Assembly: GCA_021325035.1 (NCBI GenBank)
Contig: JAJPHW010000062.1
Coordinates: 1 to 64,000 of the forward strand
DNA from: Terriglobia bacterium
GTDB taxonomy: Bacteria; Acidobacteriota; Terriglobia; Terriglobales; Acidobacteriaceae
Direction: 5' to 3'
Length of the DNA stretch: 64,000 bases
Part shown: one piece after another, positions 20,815-28,961 of the stretch
Position numbering within the stretch: position 1 is the first letter of the stretch
How the letters are laid out: each line of letters begins with the position of its first letter
Made by a program: the position numbers and the translations under genes
The notes under the pieces: generated by a model
What the model saw: only the letters and a program-made list of their open reading frames with translations
Told to the model about the DNA's origin: nothing
Databases searched by the model: none

Positions 20815-20839
20815 CCGGAGCAAGATTTATTCGCTCCGG
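20815..20839 (+). terminator. Putative intrinsic terminator after M48 protease gene
   Basis: CCGGAGC-N11-GCTCCGG stem followed by ctttgtgttttt T-rich tract; another perfect stem AGGCGGAC-GAGA-GTCCGCCT lies at 20773-20792. Confidence 0.55.
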
Positions 20840-20871
20840 ACTTTGTGTTTTTGACGCTGTTTTAACAGGCT

Positions 20872-22125
20872 TTACTTTTTGTCTTTGTCGCCGAATGTAC
20901 TGCGTAACTCCACTGGGTTTTCGTGAGTTCGCTCACGGAATCCGCCTTTTATGCCAGCGGCCAGGGATACGCTGGATTCCCCAAACTTATCGCGCATGCG
21001 ATCCACCGCCAGCATGGCGTTCCGCCAACGCTGACGCCTGCCTTGATCCAAAAGATCAGCTTGTGCGTTATCTTCGTCGAACGCCGCCGCCTGCACTCCA
21101 AGCAGACGCACTTCAGAAAATTTTCGCCAGTTCTTGTGAAATAGCCTGCGGATCTGCTCAAAGATTTCAGTATCCAGCTGAGTGGCCGCAGGGAGTGTCT
21201 GCGCCCTGGTAATGGTCGTAAAATCTTTGTAGCGCAGCTTGAGTTGGATGGTCCGTGCCGATAGATCGGCCTCTCGCAAGCGTCGGCCGACCATCTCCGA
21301 AAGCCGCATCAGCGTAGCTTCGATTTTTGCGACATCCGCGGTGTCCTGGTTGTAGGTATGTTCATGGCTTATGGATTTCGGCTCAGAATCCGCGCCGACC
21401 TCTGAATCAAACCAACCGCCGGCATCTTCGCCGCGGGATTTTCCTGCTAACGCCAGCCCCCATTTGCCGAAGTGCTCTTCCAGAAAGGCCTCGTCGTAGC
21501 GGGAAAAATCGCCGATGTAGCGAATCCCGAAATTTTGCAAATTCTTTTCTGTCACTTTCCCCACTCCCGGAATATCACGCACATCCAAAGGCGCAAGAAA
21601 AGTTTTCTCGTGACCCGCGATCGCCCAAAGCAGTCCATGTGGTTTGGCCTTGGCAGAGGAAATTTTCGCCATCAAACGCGAACCGCCAATACCGATGGAA
21701 CAATTTAGTTTTGTTTCGCTCTTGATGCGGCCATGCAAAGCATCAGCTGCGCGCAGGGGCGGGCCGTGCAACCGCTCGGTCCCTGTCATGTCAATGTAGG
21801 CCTCATCAATCGAAGCCATTTCCACCGCAGGTGAGAACGAAGTGAGAATTCGGTGAACGGCTTGGGAATACTCGATATATCGTTCACGATGACCATTCAC
21901 GAAAATGGCATGCGGGCATAGCTTTTCCGCTGTGCGTAGCGGCATGGCGGAATGAACACCGAACTTTCGCGCTTCGTACGAAGCGGCAGCAACAACGCCT
22001 CTTTCGCCGCGCTGGCCACCAACAACAACAGCTTTTCCCTTGAGGGAGGAATCAAATAGCTCTTCCACGGACACGAAAAACGCATCCATATCCACGTGGA
22101 AGATTGTGCGGGGAAAGGCGCTCAT
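20872..22125 (-). CDS. dinB: DNA polymerase IV (Y-family)
   Basis: IFHVDMDAFFVSVEEL, SIDEAYIDMTG and VRDIPGVGKVTEKNLQNFGI; start placed at 22125 (MSAFPRTIFHVDMDAFF). Confidence 0.95.
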   Translation of the reverse strand: MSAFPRTIFHVDMDAFFVSVEELFDSSLKGKAVVVGGQRGERGVVAAASYEARKFGVHSAMPLRTAEKLCPHAIFVNGHRERYIEYSQAVHRILTSFSPAVEMASIDEAYIDMTGTERLHGPPLRAADALHGRIKSETKLNCSIGIGGSRLMAKISSAKAKPHGLLWAIAGHEKTFLAPLDVRDIPGVGKVTEKNLQNFGIRYIGDFSRYDEAFLEEHFGKWGLALAGKSRGEDAGGWFDSEVGADSEPKSISHEHTYNQDTADVAKIEATLMRLSEMVGRRLREADLSARTIQLKLRYKDFTTITRAQTLPAATQLDTEIFEQIRRLFHKNWRKFSEVRLLGVQAAAFDEDNAQADLLDQGRRQRWRNAMLAVDRMRDKFGESSVSLAAGIKGGFRERTHENPVELRSTFGDKDKK

Positions 22126-22165
22126 GGCTGAAACCCAGTAATGCTCAATCCTAACTCTAAGCTGC

Positions 22166-23635
22166 TTAGACCACTTCGGGCACGATAAGGCCTCGCGTCT
22201 GCCGGGCGCGTTCATAAACGCGAACGTATTCTTTGGCAGACTTTTCCCAGGAAAAGTCTTTTTTCATGCCATTGCGCATAATAGTTTGCCAGGCTGCTTT
22301 ATCCCGGAAGGCGTGTAAAGCGTGCTTGATGGCCAGCAGCAACGATTCTCCGTTGTAGTCTGCAAATTTGAAGCCGGTTCCCTTGCCGTGTCGAGCATCC
22401 CAGGAATCCACAGTATCGTCTAGGCCGCCAGTCGCGCGAACGATCGGTACGGTCCCATATTTCAAGCTGTACATTTGGTTCAAGCCGCAGGGTTCGTAAC
22501 GCGAAGGCATCAGAAACATATCGCTGCCCGCTTCAACTTTATGGGCAAGAGCGTTGTCGTAGGCAATCTTGACGAGGACTTTAGCAGGAAAGTGTTTTTG
22601 GATGCGTAAAAACATCTCCTCATACCGTTTTTCGCCGCTTCCAAGAACAACGAGTTTCATATCTTCCTGCACGAGCCGGTCTATGATTTGCGCGAATAGG
22701 TCGAACCCCTTCTGTCCGGCAAAACGTGAAACAATTCCGAGGATGGGGCTTCCGGTATCTTTATCGGTAAAACCAAATGCTTTAAGCAGATCAACGCGAC
22801 ACTTTTCCTTGCCACTTAAATCCTTTGCCGAATAGTTTTTCGCAATCAAGGGATCTGTCGCGGGATTCCATTGTTCGTAGTCCGCGCCATTGAGAATTCC
22901 CACAACCGTGGATGAACGATCGTGCAAAACACCTTCCAGGCTGAAACCATATTCGGCGGTTTGAATTTCCTGTGCGTAACGCCGGCTAACAGTGGTGACG
23001 ATATCGGAAAAGATCAATCCACCTTTGAGGAAGTTCACATTCCCGAAAAATTCCAGTTTCGAAATCGCAAGCAAATCCCAGGGCAATCCAATCAGCGGTA
23101 AAGTCTCGGGAGGAAAGACGCCCTGGTAACCCATATTGTGGATGGTGAATACGGTAGCGACATCTTGCAGCGCCGGATCTTCCGCGTATTGCGAACGAAG
23201 AAATACTGGAATTAGCGCAGCCTGCCAGTCATGGCAGTGAAAAATGTCTGGAACACCGATAACTTTCGATGCTTCCAGCACCGCACGGCAGAACAAAGCA
23301 AAGCGTTCGGCATTGTCGGGATAATCACCCACCGGACTCGAGTAGATGCCGTCGCGGTCAAAATAAGGAGCATACTCGACAAAATAATGGTCCACACCGG
23401 CGTGATTTCCGCCTGCCAGAATCGAGCAAAAGCGATACCGGTCGTCAAAAGGAATGGTGATGCTGCGTACGATAGGCTCTGTAGTGTTGAGATGGGTTTC
23501 TTTATAACGCGGAACAAATACGCTAACGCGGTGGCCAATCGCGGCCAATGCACGCGGCAAGGCCCCGATAACGTCGGCCAAGCCCCCAGTTTTTGAGTAC
23601 GGCACACACTCCGAAGCAGCAAAAACTATGTGCAT
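22166..23635 (-). CDS. glgA: Glycogen synthase (GT5)
   Basis: MHIVFAASECVPYSKTGGLADVIGALPRALAAIGH; MPSRYEPCGLNQMYSLKYGTVPIVRATGGLDDTV. Confidence 0.97.
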   Translation of the reverse strand: MHIVFAASECVPYSKTGGLADVIGALPRALAAIGHRVSVFVPRYKETHLNTTEPIVRSITIPFDDRYRFCSILAGGNHAGVDHYFVEYAPYFDRDGIYSSPVGDYPDNAERFALFCRAVLEASKVIGVPDIFHCHDWQAALIPVFLRSQYAEDPALQDVATVFTIHNMGYQGVFPPETLPLIGLPWDLLAISKLEFFGNVNFLKGGLIFSDIVTTVSRRYAQEIQTAEYGFSLEGVLHDRSSTVVGILNGADYEQWNPATDPLIAKNYSAKDLSGKEKCRVDLLKAFGFTDKDTGSPILGIVSRFAGQKGFDLFAQIIDRLVQEDMKLVVLGSGEKRYEEMFLRIQKHFPAKVLVKIAYDNALAHKVEAGSDMFLMPSRYEPCGLNQMYSLKYGTVPIVRATGGLDDTVDSWDARHGKGTGFKFADYNGESLLLAIKHALHAFRDKAAWQTIMRNGMKKDFSWEKSAKEYVRVYERARQTRGLIVPEVV

Positions 23636-23742
23636 GAAGACGGACTCCTTCCGCCTGCTTACAGCCCGCGCACGCTATGATAGAACGTAGTCGAAAAACC
23701 ACGCTTGCGCGGACAAAATCCGCCGACTGAACTTCAGTCTAA

Positions 23743-24630
23743 ATGCCGGAAAGAAACGAGGTCAATGTGCCGAAAGTTGCGGCGAAACACGTGGTAAAAA
23801 GCAAGCCGAAGCTGGGCCAGCACTTCCTGAGCGACGAATCTGCCGCAATACAGATCGTAGATGCCCTCGGAGATATTTCACAATGCACGGTACTGGAAAT
23901 TGGGCCAGGACGCGGCGCACTTACCGGATTGTTGGCCAGGCGCGCGCGCCGGTTGATTGCAGTTGAAACCGATCGAGTTCTTGCTGCGCAGTTGCGCATG
24001 ATTTATGGCTTATCCAACAATGTCGAGATCATCGAAGGCGATGTTCTGGCAATAGACCTGAATGCCTTATTCGGTCCCAAACCAGGCACTACAAGACCCG
24101 GATTAAGCCTGCCTAACGAAATTGTGCGCGTGGTTGGAAATATTCCGTATTTCCTTACATCCGACATTTTGCTTCGGCTTTTTGAGTTTCGGAAATATTT
24201 TGAGAGCTTGGTGTTGATGGTGCAGCGCGAGGTCGCCGACCGACTGGTGGCACAACCGGGCAAGAGCGACTATGGATTGCTTTCCGCTACAGCGCAGCTT
24301 TACGGGCGCGTCGAAAAATTATTTACTTTGCCCCCGGACGCATTTAGTCCTCCGCCCAAAGTGCATTCCAGTGTGATTCGGATCACTTTGGATTCACAAA
24401 TTGAAAAGCTCCAAGTGGATGAAGGCCGCTTTATTCAATTTTTAAAACACAGCTTTAGTCAAAAGCGTAAAACGCTGTGGAATAACCTGAAGTCAGCATA
24501 TCCCACGGCAACATTGAAAAGAGCTTTGGAAAAAGCCAATGTAAAACCAACCTTGCGGGCAGAGGCTTTGTCGCTGGAAACCAGCGCAAAAATTTTCAGA
24601 GCTTTAACGAACGTATCAGTCAACAATTAG
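23743..24630 (+). CDS. rsmA: 16S rRNA (adenine(1518)-N6/adenine(1519)-N6)-dimethyltransferase
   Basis: KPKLGQHFLSDESAAIQIVDAL, VLEIGPGRGALTGLLARR, VVGNIPYFLTSDILL. Confidence 0.96.
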   Translation: MPERNEVNVPKVAAKHVVKSKPKLGQHFLSDESAAIQIVDALGDISQCTVLEIGPGRGALTGLLARRARRLIAVETDRVLAAQLRMIYGLSNNVEIIEGDVLAIDLNALFGPKPGTTRPGLSLPNEIVRVVGNIPYFLTSDILLRLFEFRKYFESLVLMVQREVADRLVAQPGKSDYGLLSATAQLYGRVEKLFTLPPDAFSPPPKVHSSVIRITLDSQIEKLQVDEGRFIQFLKHSFSQKRKTLWNNLKSAYPTATLKRALEKANVKPTLRAEALSLETSAKIFRALTNVSVNN

Positions 24631-24675
24631 TAGGGCTACACTATCCTTTGTCCGCTTGCATGAGGGAGGAACACC

Positions 24676-25497
24676 ATGCCGGGCAAAATTCGCTTCCCCG
24701 CGGTCGCTGGGCGTTTTTACCCTAGTGATCCTAAAGAATTACTCGATAGTATTCACTCCTATCTTGAACCTTCGATTGCCGGCGATCTTATCCCTGCGAT
24801 CGGCTGCATAGTTCCTCATGCCGGGTACGTATATTCGGGAGCTACGGCAGGCGCGGTATTCAGTCGCATCGTAATACCGAATCAATGCATTCTGCTATGC
24901 CCGAATCACACAGGGCAAGGCACTCCACTTTCCATCATGACTGACGGAACATGGCAGACTCCATTAGGAATGGTGCAAGTAAACGAAGGATTGGCGGCCG
25001 CACTGAAGGAACATTTCCCTGCTCTCAACGACGACCGATTGGCGCATCACAACGAACATGCCATCGAAGTCGAGCTCCCTTTTTTGCAAGTATTGACGAA
25101 AAACGACTTCACGATTGTGCCTATTGTTCTTGGAACGCAGCGTTACGACGTGCTACGGGCCTTAGGTGAAGTGATGGCTGGCGTTGTGGCTACGCAGCCG
25201 GGCAAGACCTTGATTATTGCCTCAAGCGATATGAATCACTACGAAAGCGATGCAATTACGAGAGTGAAAGACAGCAAAGCACTTGAGTACATTCTTGCCA
25301 TGGATGCTCAAGGCCTCTCGGAAGTGGTTCTTCGCGAAAATATCAGCATGTGCGGCATGGCCGCGGCCGTAGTGATGCTGACGGCAGCGCGGCGCCAGGG
25401 CGCTACGCAGGCAGAACTCATCCAGTACGCGACTTCGGCTGATGTTTCGGGCGACCGGACCCATGCAGTGGGCTACGCCGGGGTAGTCGTTCGCTAA
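24676..25497 (+). CDS. amrB: AmmeMemoRadiSam system protein B / MEMO1 family
   Basis: RFPAVAGRFYPSDPKEL, IVPHAGYVYSGATAGAVF, CPNHTGQGTPLSI, ASSDMNHYES; GGGAGGA RBS before ATG. Confidence 0.93.
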   Translation: MPGKIRFPAVAGRFYPSDPKELLDSIHSYLEPSIAGDLIPAIGCIVPHAGYVYSGATAGAVFSRIVIPNQCILLCPNHTGQGTPLSIMTDGTWQTPLGMVQVNEGLAAALKEHFPALNDDRLAHHNEHAIEVELPFLQVLTKNDFTIVPIVLGTQRYDVLRALGEVMAGVVATQPGKTLIIASSDMNHYESDAITRVKDSKALEYILAMDAQGLSEVVLRENISMCGMAAAVVMLTAARRQGATQAELIQYATSADVSGDRTHAVGYAGVVVR

Positions 25498-25526
25498 ATC
25501 GAGATCGGCATACTTTAGGGACCAGA

Positions 25527-25625
25527 GTTACACCAGTAACATGACTCGAGGTAACCCTTGATGTCTAATAACCCTAGACAACTGAGGTTGGGCCAACCTT
25601 ACACTAGCGGCCGGTATTTTCCGGC
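25527..25625 (+). ncRNA. Candidate structured 5' leader (five consecutive hairpins) upstream of the histidine kinase
   Basis: Adjacent short inverted repeats: GTTAC-acca-GTAAC (25527-25540), TCGAGG-N4-CCTTGA with one G-U (25546-25561), TGTCTA-N7-TAGACA (25562-25580), AGGTTG-GGC-CAACCT (25585-25599), GCCGG-N6-CCGGC (25610-25625). No known class recognised. Confidence 0.35.
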
Positions 25626-25639
25626 AAGCTGAGATATTA

Positions 25640-27709
25640 ATGTCCACCCAAGCGCGAACAAGCCGTTACGAAGCCGGGCAGCATATCGCTGAAACCATGC
25701 TCGGCCTTATTAGCGCGCGTGCGCCTTTACCCACCGTGCTCGATGCCTTGTGCCGCGGCATCGAAAAACATGATCCGGATTTACTATGTTCCGTTTTGTT
25801 GCTGGATAAAGATGGCGTCACGCTTCATCATGGCGCTGCCCCCAGTATTTCGCAGGAATACATAAAAAAGATCGACGGCTCGCAAATTGGACCAGATGTG
25901 GGGTCTTGCGGCACTGCTGCATACTTGAATCGCCCAGTCATCGTTTCCGATATCGCCAATGACCCGTTATGGGCAAATTACAGGCATCTGGCTTTACCGT
26001 ATGGGTTGCGAGCCTGCTGGTCATCGCCGATCACGAGCACAGAAGGCAAGGTGTTGGGCACTTTTGCGGTGTACTACCGGGAACCACGCAGCCCGGAACC
26101 ACGTCATCTTGACATCATCAGCCGAGCCGCACACCTGGCGGTATTGGCTATCGAGCATGATCGCGCCCGCTCCGAGCTCGCCTCCGCACAGGTCCGATAT
26201 CAAACGCTCGTGGAACGATTGCCGGCAATCACCTACATCGCAGAGCTTGGGACCAACGGTCCGTGGCATTATGTAAGCCCACAAATTGAATCAATTCTTG
26301 GCTTTACGCCGGGAGAGTGGCTTTCAAACCCCAACAATTGGATCGAACACATTCATGCGGAAGACCGTGGTATTGCGATGGCCGCCGAAGATTCCTTCGA
26401 GAGAAATCGCAAAGTATTCTTTGCCGAGTACAGGATGTTTGCCCGGGATGGGCGAATACTTTGGTTCCGTGATGAAGCTGTCCTGCTCGAACACGGGCCG
26501 GGACAAAAAACCACGATGCAGGGCGTTCTCTATGACATTACGGAACACAAAAATCTGGAAGAACAGCTTCGTCATTCCCAAAAGATGGAAGCGATCGGCC
26601 AGTTGGCGGGCGGCATCGCACATGATTTCAATAATCTGCTGATGCTTATTCAGGCCCATAACAGCCGGTTGCGAGAACGAATATCGTCCGATTTTGAAGC
26701 ACAACAAGATGCCCAACAAATCGAGCAAGCGGTGATTCGCGCGGCGGCCTTGACACGGCAATTACTGGCTTTCAGCCGCAAACAAGTGTTGCAACCTGCG
26801 GTGATCAACTTGAATACGATTGTGACAGATTCCGCGAAATTGCTGGAACGCCTGATTGAAAAAGGCGTTGAAATGGAAATCAGACTCGATCCAGCGCTCA
26901 ATCAAGTCAAAGCTGATCCAGTGCAGATGGAACAAATTATTTTTAACCTGGCGGTCAATGCGCGAGACGCGATGCCAAAAGGCGGCAAGTTAATTTTAGC
27001 GACCCGCAATACGGAAGTTAGTACATCCCGTGACCGGCGTGGTATGCCGCCGGGAGACTATGTTGTTTTGACCGTAACGGATACCGGAATCGGAATGGAT
27101 GCCTCGACGCAGGCGCACATCTTCGAACCATTTTTTACAACGAAAGACCCGGGGAAAGGCACGGGGCTAGGGCTGGCAACGGTATATGGCGTTGTACAGC
27201 AAACGGGCGGCTGGATATGGGTTTCGAGCGAGCTGGGGTTGGGAACAACTTTCGAAATTTTCTTCCCGCGTGCCGATGAGGCGCCCGAGCCGAAACCCGT
27301 AAAAACCTCCACCGGCATCAAGACTTCCATCAACGGCACGGAGACGATTTTATTAGTTGAAGATCAAGATGGGATTCGCGATATGGCCGCCGAGTTCCTA
27401 CGACGCAGCGGCTATCGAATTTTGAATGCAGAAGATGGAGCTAGAGCAATGGAAATCGCCAAGCAGCACAATGGCGACATACATCTCTTGATCACGGACA
27501 TGTCCATGCCAAACATGGGAGGCCGTGAGCTTGCTGCTCAACTCAGGCATTTGCGCCCGCAAACCAAGGTTTTATTCATGTCGGGCCATCCAGATCATAC
27601 TTCGCCAACGAACATCGCTTCTACCGATGCTCCCGTTTTGCAAAAGCCGTTCGCGCTTGACGAACTAGGGCAAAAAATTCGTGCGTTGCTCGATGCTGAG
27701 CCGCGGTAG
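25640..27709 (+). CDS. GAF-PAS hybrid sensor histidine kinase with C-terminal receiver domain
   Basis: GAF region (SCGTAAYLNRPVIVSDIANDPLW), PAS, HisKA (AGGIAHDFNNLL), HATPase (NLAVNARDAMP, GTGLGLATVYG), REC (ILLVEDQDGIRDMAAEFL ... LLITDMSMPNMGG). Confidence 0.95.
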   Translation: MSTQARTSRYEAGQHIAETMLGLISARAPLPTVLDALCRGIEKHDPDLLCSVLLLDKDGVTLHHGAAPSISQEYIKKIDGSQIGPDVGSCGTAAYLNRPVIVSDIANDPLWANYRHLALPYGLRACWSSPITSTEGKVLGTFAVYYREPRSPEPRHLDIISRAAHLAVLAIEHDRARSELASAQVRYQTLVERLPAITYIAELGTNGPWHYVSPQIESILGFTPGEWLSNPNNWIEHIHAEDRGIAMAAEDSFERNRKVFFAEYRMFARDGRILWFRDEAVLLEHGPGQKTTMQGVLYDITEHKNLEEQLRHSQKMEAIGQLAGGIAHDFNNLLMLIQAHNSRLRERISSDFEAQQDAQQIEQAVIRAAALTRQLLAFSRKQVLQPAVINLNTIVTDSAKLLERLIEKGVEMEIRLDPALNQVKADPVQMEQIIFNLAVNARDAMPKGGKLILATRNTEVSTSRDRRGMPPGDYVVLTVTDTGIGMDASTQAHIFEPFFTTKDPGKGTGLGLATVYGVVQQTGGWIWVSSELGLGTTFEIFFPRADEAPEPKPVKTSTGIKTSINGTETILLVEDQDGIRDMAAEFLRRSGYRILNAEDGARAMEIAKQHNGDIHLLITDMSMPNMGGRELAAQLRHLRPQTKVLFMSGHPDHTSPTNIASTDAPVLQKPFALDELGQKIRALLDAEPR

Positions 27710-27717
27710 CCCCACTC

Positions 27718-28389
27718 TTATTTTGCTTGTTCAGGCTTTTTCATAACTGCCAATAATCGCTGCGCCCGGGCTCGTGCCACATTCACGAGAGACGAATCCG
27801 CGGAAATTTTTTGCAAAACTGGAGTAAGGATATCTAATTCCCCAAGGCTTCCCCTGCTATTTTCCTCTTCTACAGTTTTGAGTTCGTCATCCAGCGCCAG
27901 CTTCTGATAGCGAAACGCATATTCCAGCCGTCTTTGGGACTCCAGCGTCATCGCAATCGATTGGAAAATCCGCGTCAAATCCTGTACTGCGGATATCGAG
28001 GAATAGTTGTAAGTCGCCGCTGTGCTGCGCCGCGAGTCTTTGTAGGTCAATGTTTTCTTGCCCATGACGGCGAGCTTCTTACCAGAATCAATTTGCCCCT
28101 CAAAATACTTTGCCTGGACTGCAAGCGCGAAAATACGCACACGCGTTTTCTCGCTGACGACAAAATCAAACCGATAAGGATCATCATCCGAATCTTTGGT
28201 GAGCTTACCGGTCGAGTCATAAGACGCCGCACCATCATCGGCAACGGAAAGAAAATAATGATCGGGATTTGAACCGGGAAAATCGCAAGTAAACGTTACG
28301 GTGGCTACATCCTTCTGTAGGGTTTGTTGGGAAAAAGATGCTGAGCAGAGTAAAAAAGTAAAAACTGCAACGGCCAATCGGCAACGCAT
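27718..28389 (-). CDS. Secreted hypothetical protein
   Basis: Signal peptide MRCRLAVAVFTFLLCSASFS; no recognised domain; start uncertain. Confidence 0.7.
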   Translation of the reverse strand: MRCRLAVAVFTFLLCSASFSQQTLQKDVATVTFTCDFPGSNPDHYFLSVADDGAASYDSTGKLTKDSDDDPYRFDFVVSEKTRVRIFALAVQAKYFEGQIDSGKKLAVMGKKTLTYKDSRRSTAATYNYSSISAVQDLTRIFQSIAMTLESQRRLEYAFRYQKLALDDELKTVEEENSRGSLGELDILTPVLQKISADSSLVNVARARAQRLLAVMKKPEQAK

Positions 28390-28403
28390 GAACTCAAATC
28401 CCA

Positions 28404-28907
28404 TCACAGCACAACAGCATGCTGTCGGGCCAGCGTAGCGGAGGTATGCAAATGGCAAATCGCAATCGCCAAGGCGTCAGCCGCATCCGGCGGTTCCGGA
28501 ATCTCCACCAATCGCAACAACCGCGCTACCATGTGCTGGACCTGCTGCTTCTCCGCGCGCCCATAACCCACTACGGCGGACTTGATGGTGAGAGGGGCAT
28601 ACTCCGCAACCGTAAGCCCCGCCGACGATGCGGCCAGCATGGCAACGCCCCGAACCTGCCCCAGCTTCAAAGCTGATTTTGCGTTCAGCGCGTAAAACAC
28701 ATCTTCAATGGCAACGTTGTCGGGCTGATGTTCCACAATGATTGCTCCCAATCGTTGAAAAATTGTGGACAGACGTTCAGGCAAGGATGTGCGCGAAGAA
28801 AGCTTTATAGCGCCGCAGGTCAGGCAGATCAGGCGATCATCATGACCGAGTTCGACTACACCGTAACCTGTATATTCCGTGCCGCAATCAATTCCAAGAA
28901 CCCGCAT
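28404..28907 (-). CDS. ruvC: Crossover junction endodeoxyribonuclease RuvC
   Basis: MRVLGIDCGTEYTGYGVVE, AIEDVFYALNAKSALKLGQVRGVAMLA, DAADALAIAICH. Confidence 0.96.
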   Translation of the reverse strand: MRVLGIDCGTEYTGYGVVELGHDDRLICLTCGAIKLSSRTSLPERLSTIFQRLGAIIVEHQPDNVAIEDVFYALNAKSALKLGQVRGVAMLAASSAGLTVAEYAPLTIKSAVVGYGRAEKQQVQHMVARLLRLVEIPEPPDAADALAIAICHLHTSATLARQHAVVL

Positions 28908-28961
28908 CAGGAAAAGTCTAGCACTATAGCGTGCATTGCTTCGTGCAAGTTATGGTTATAC

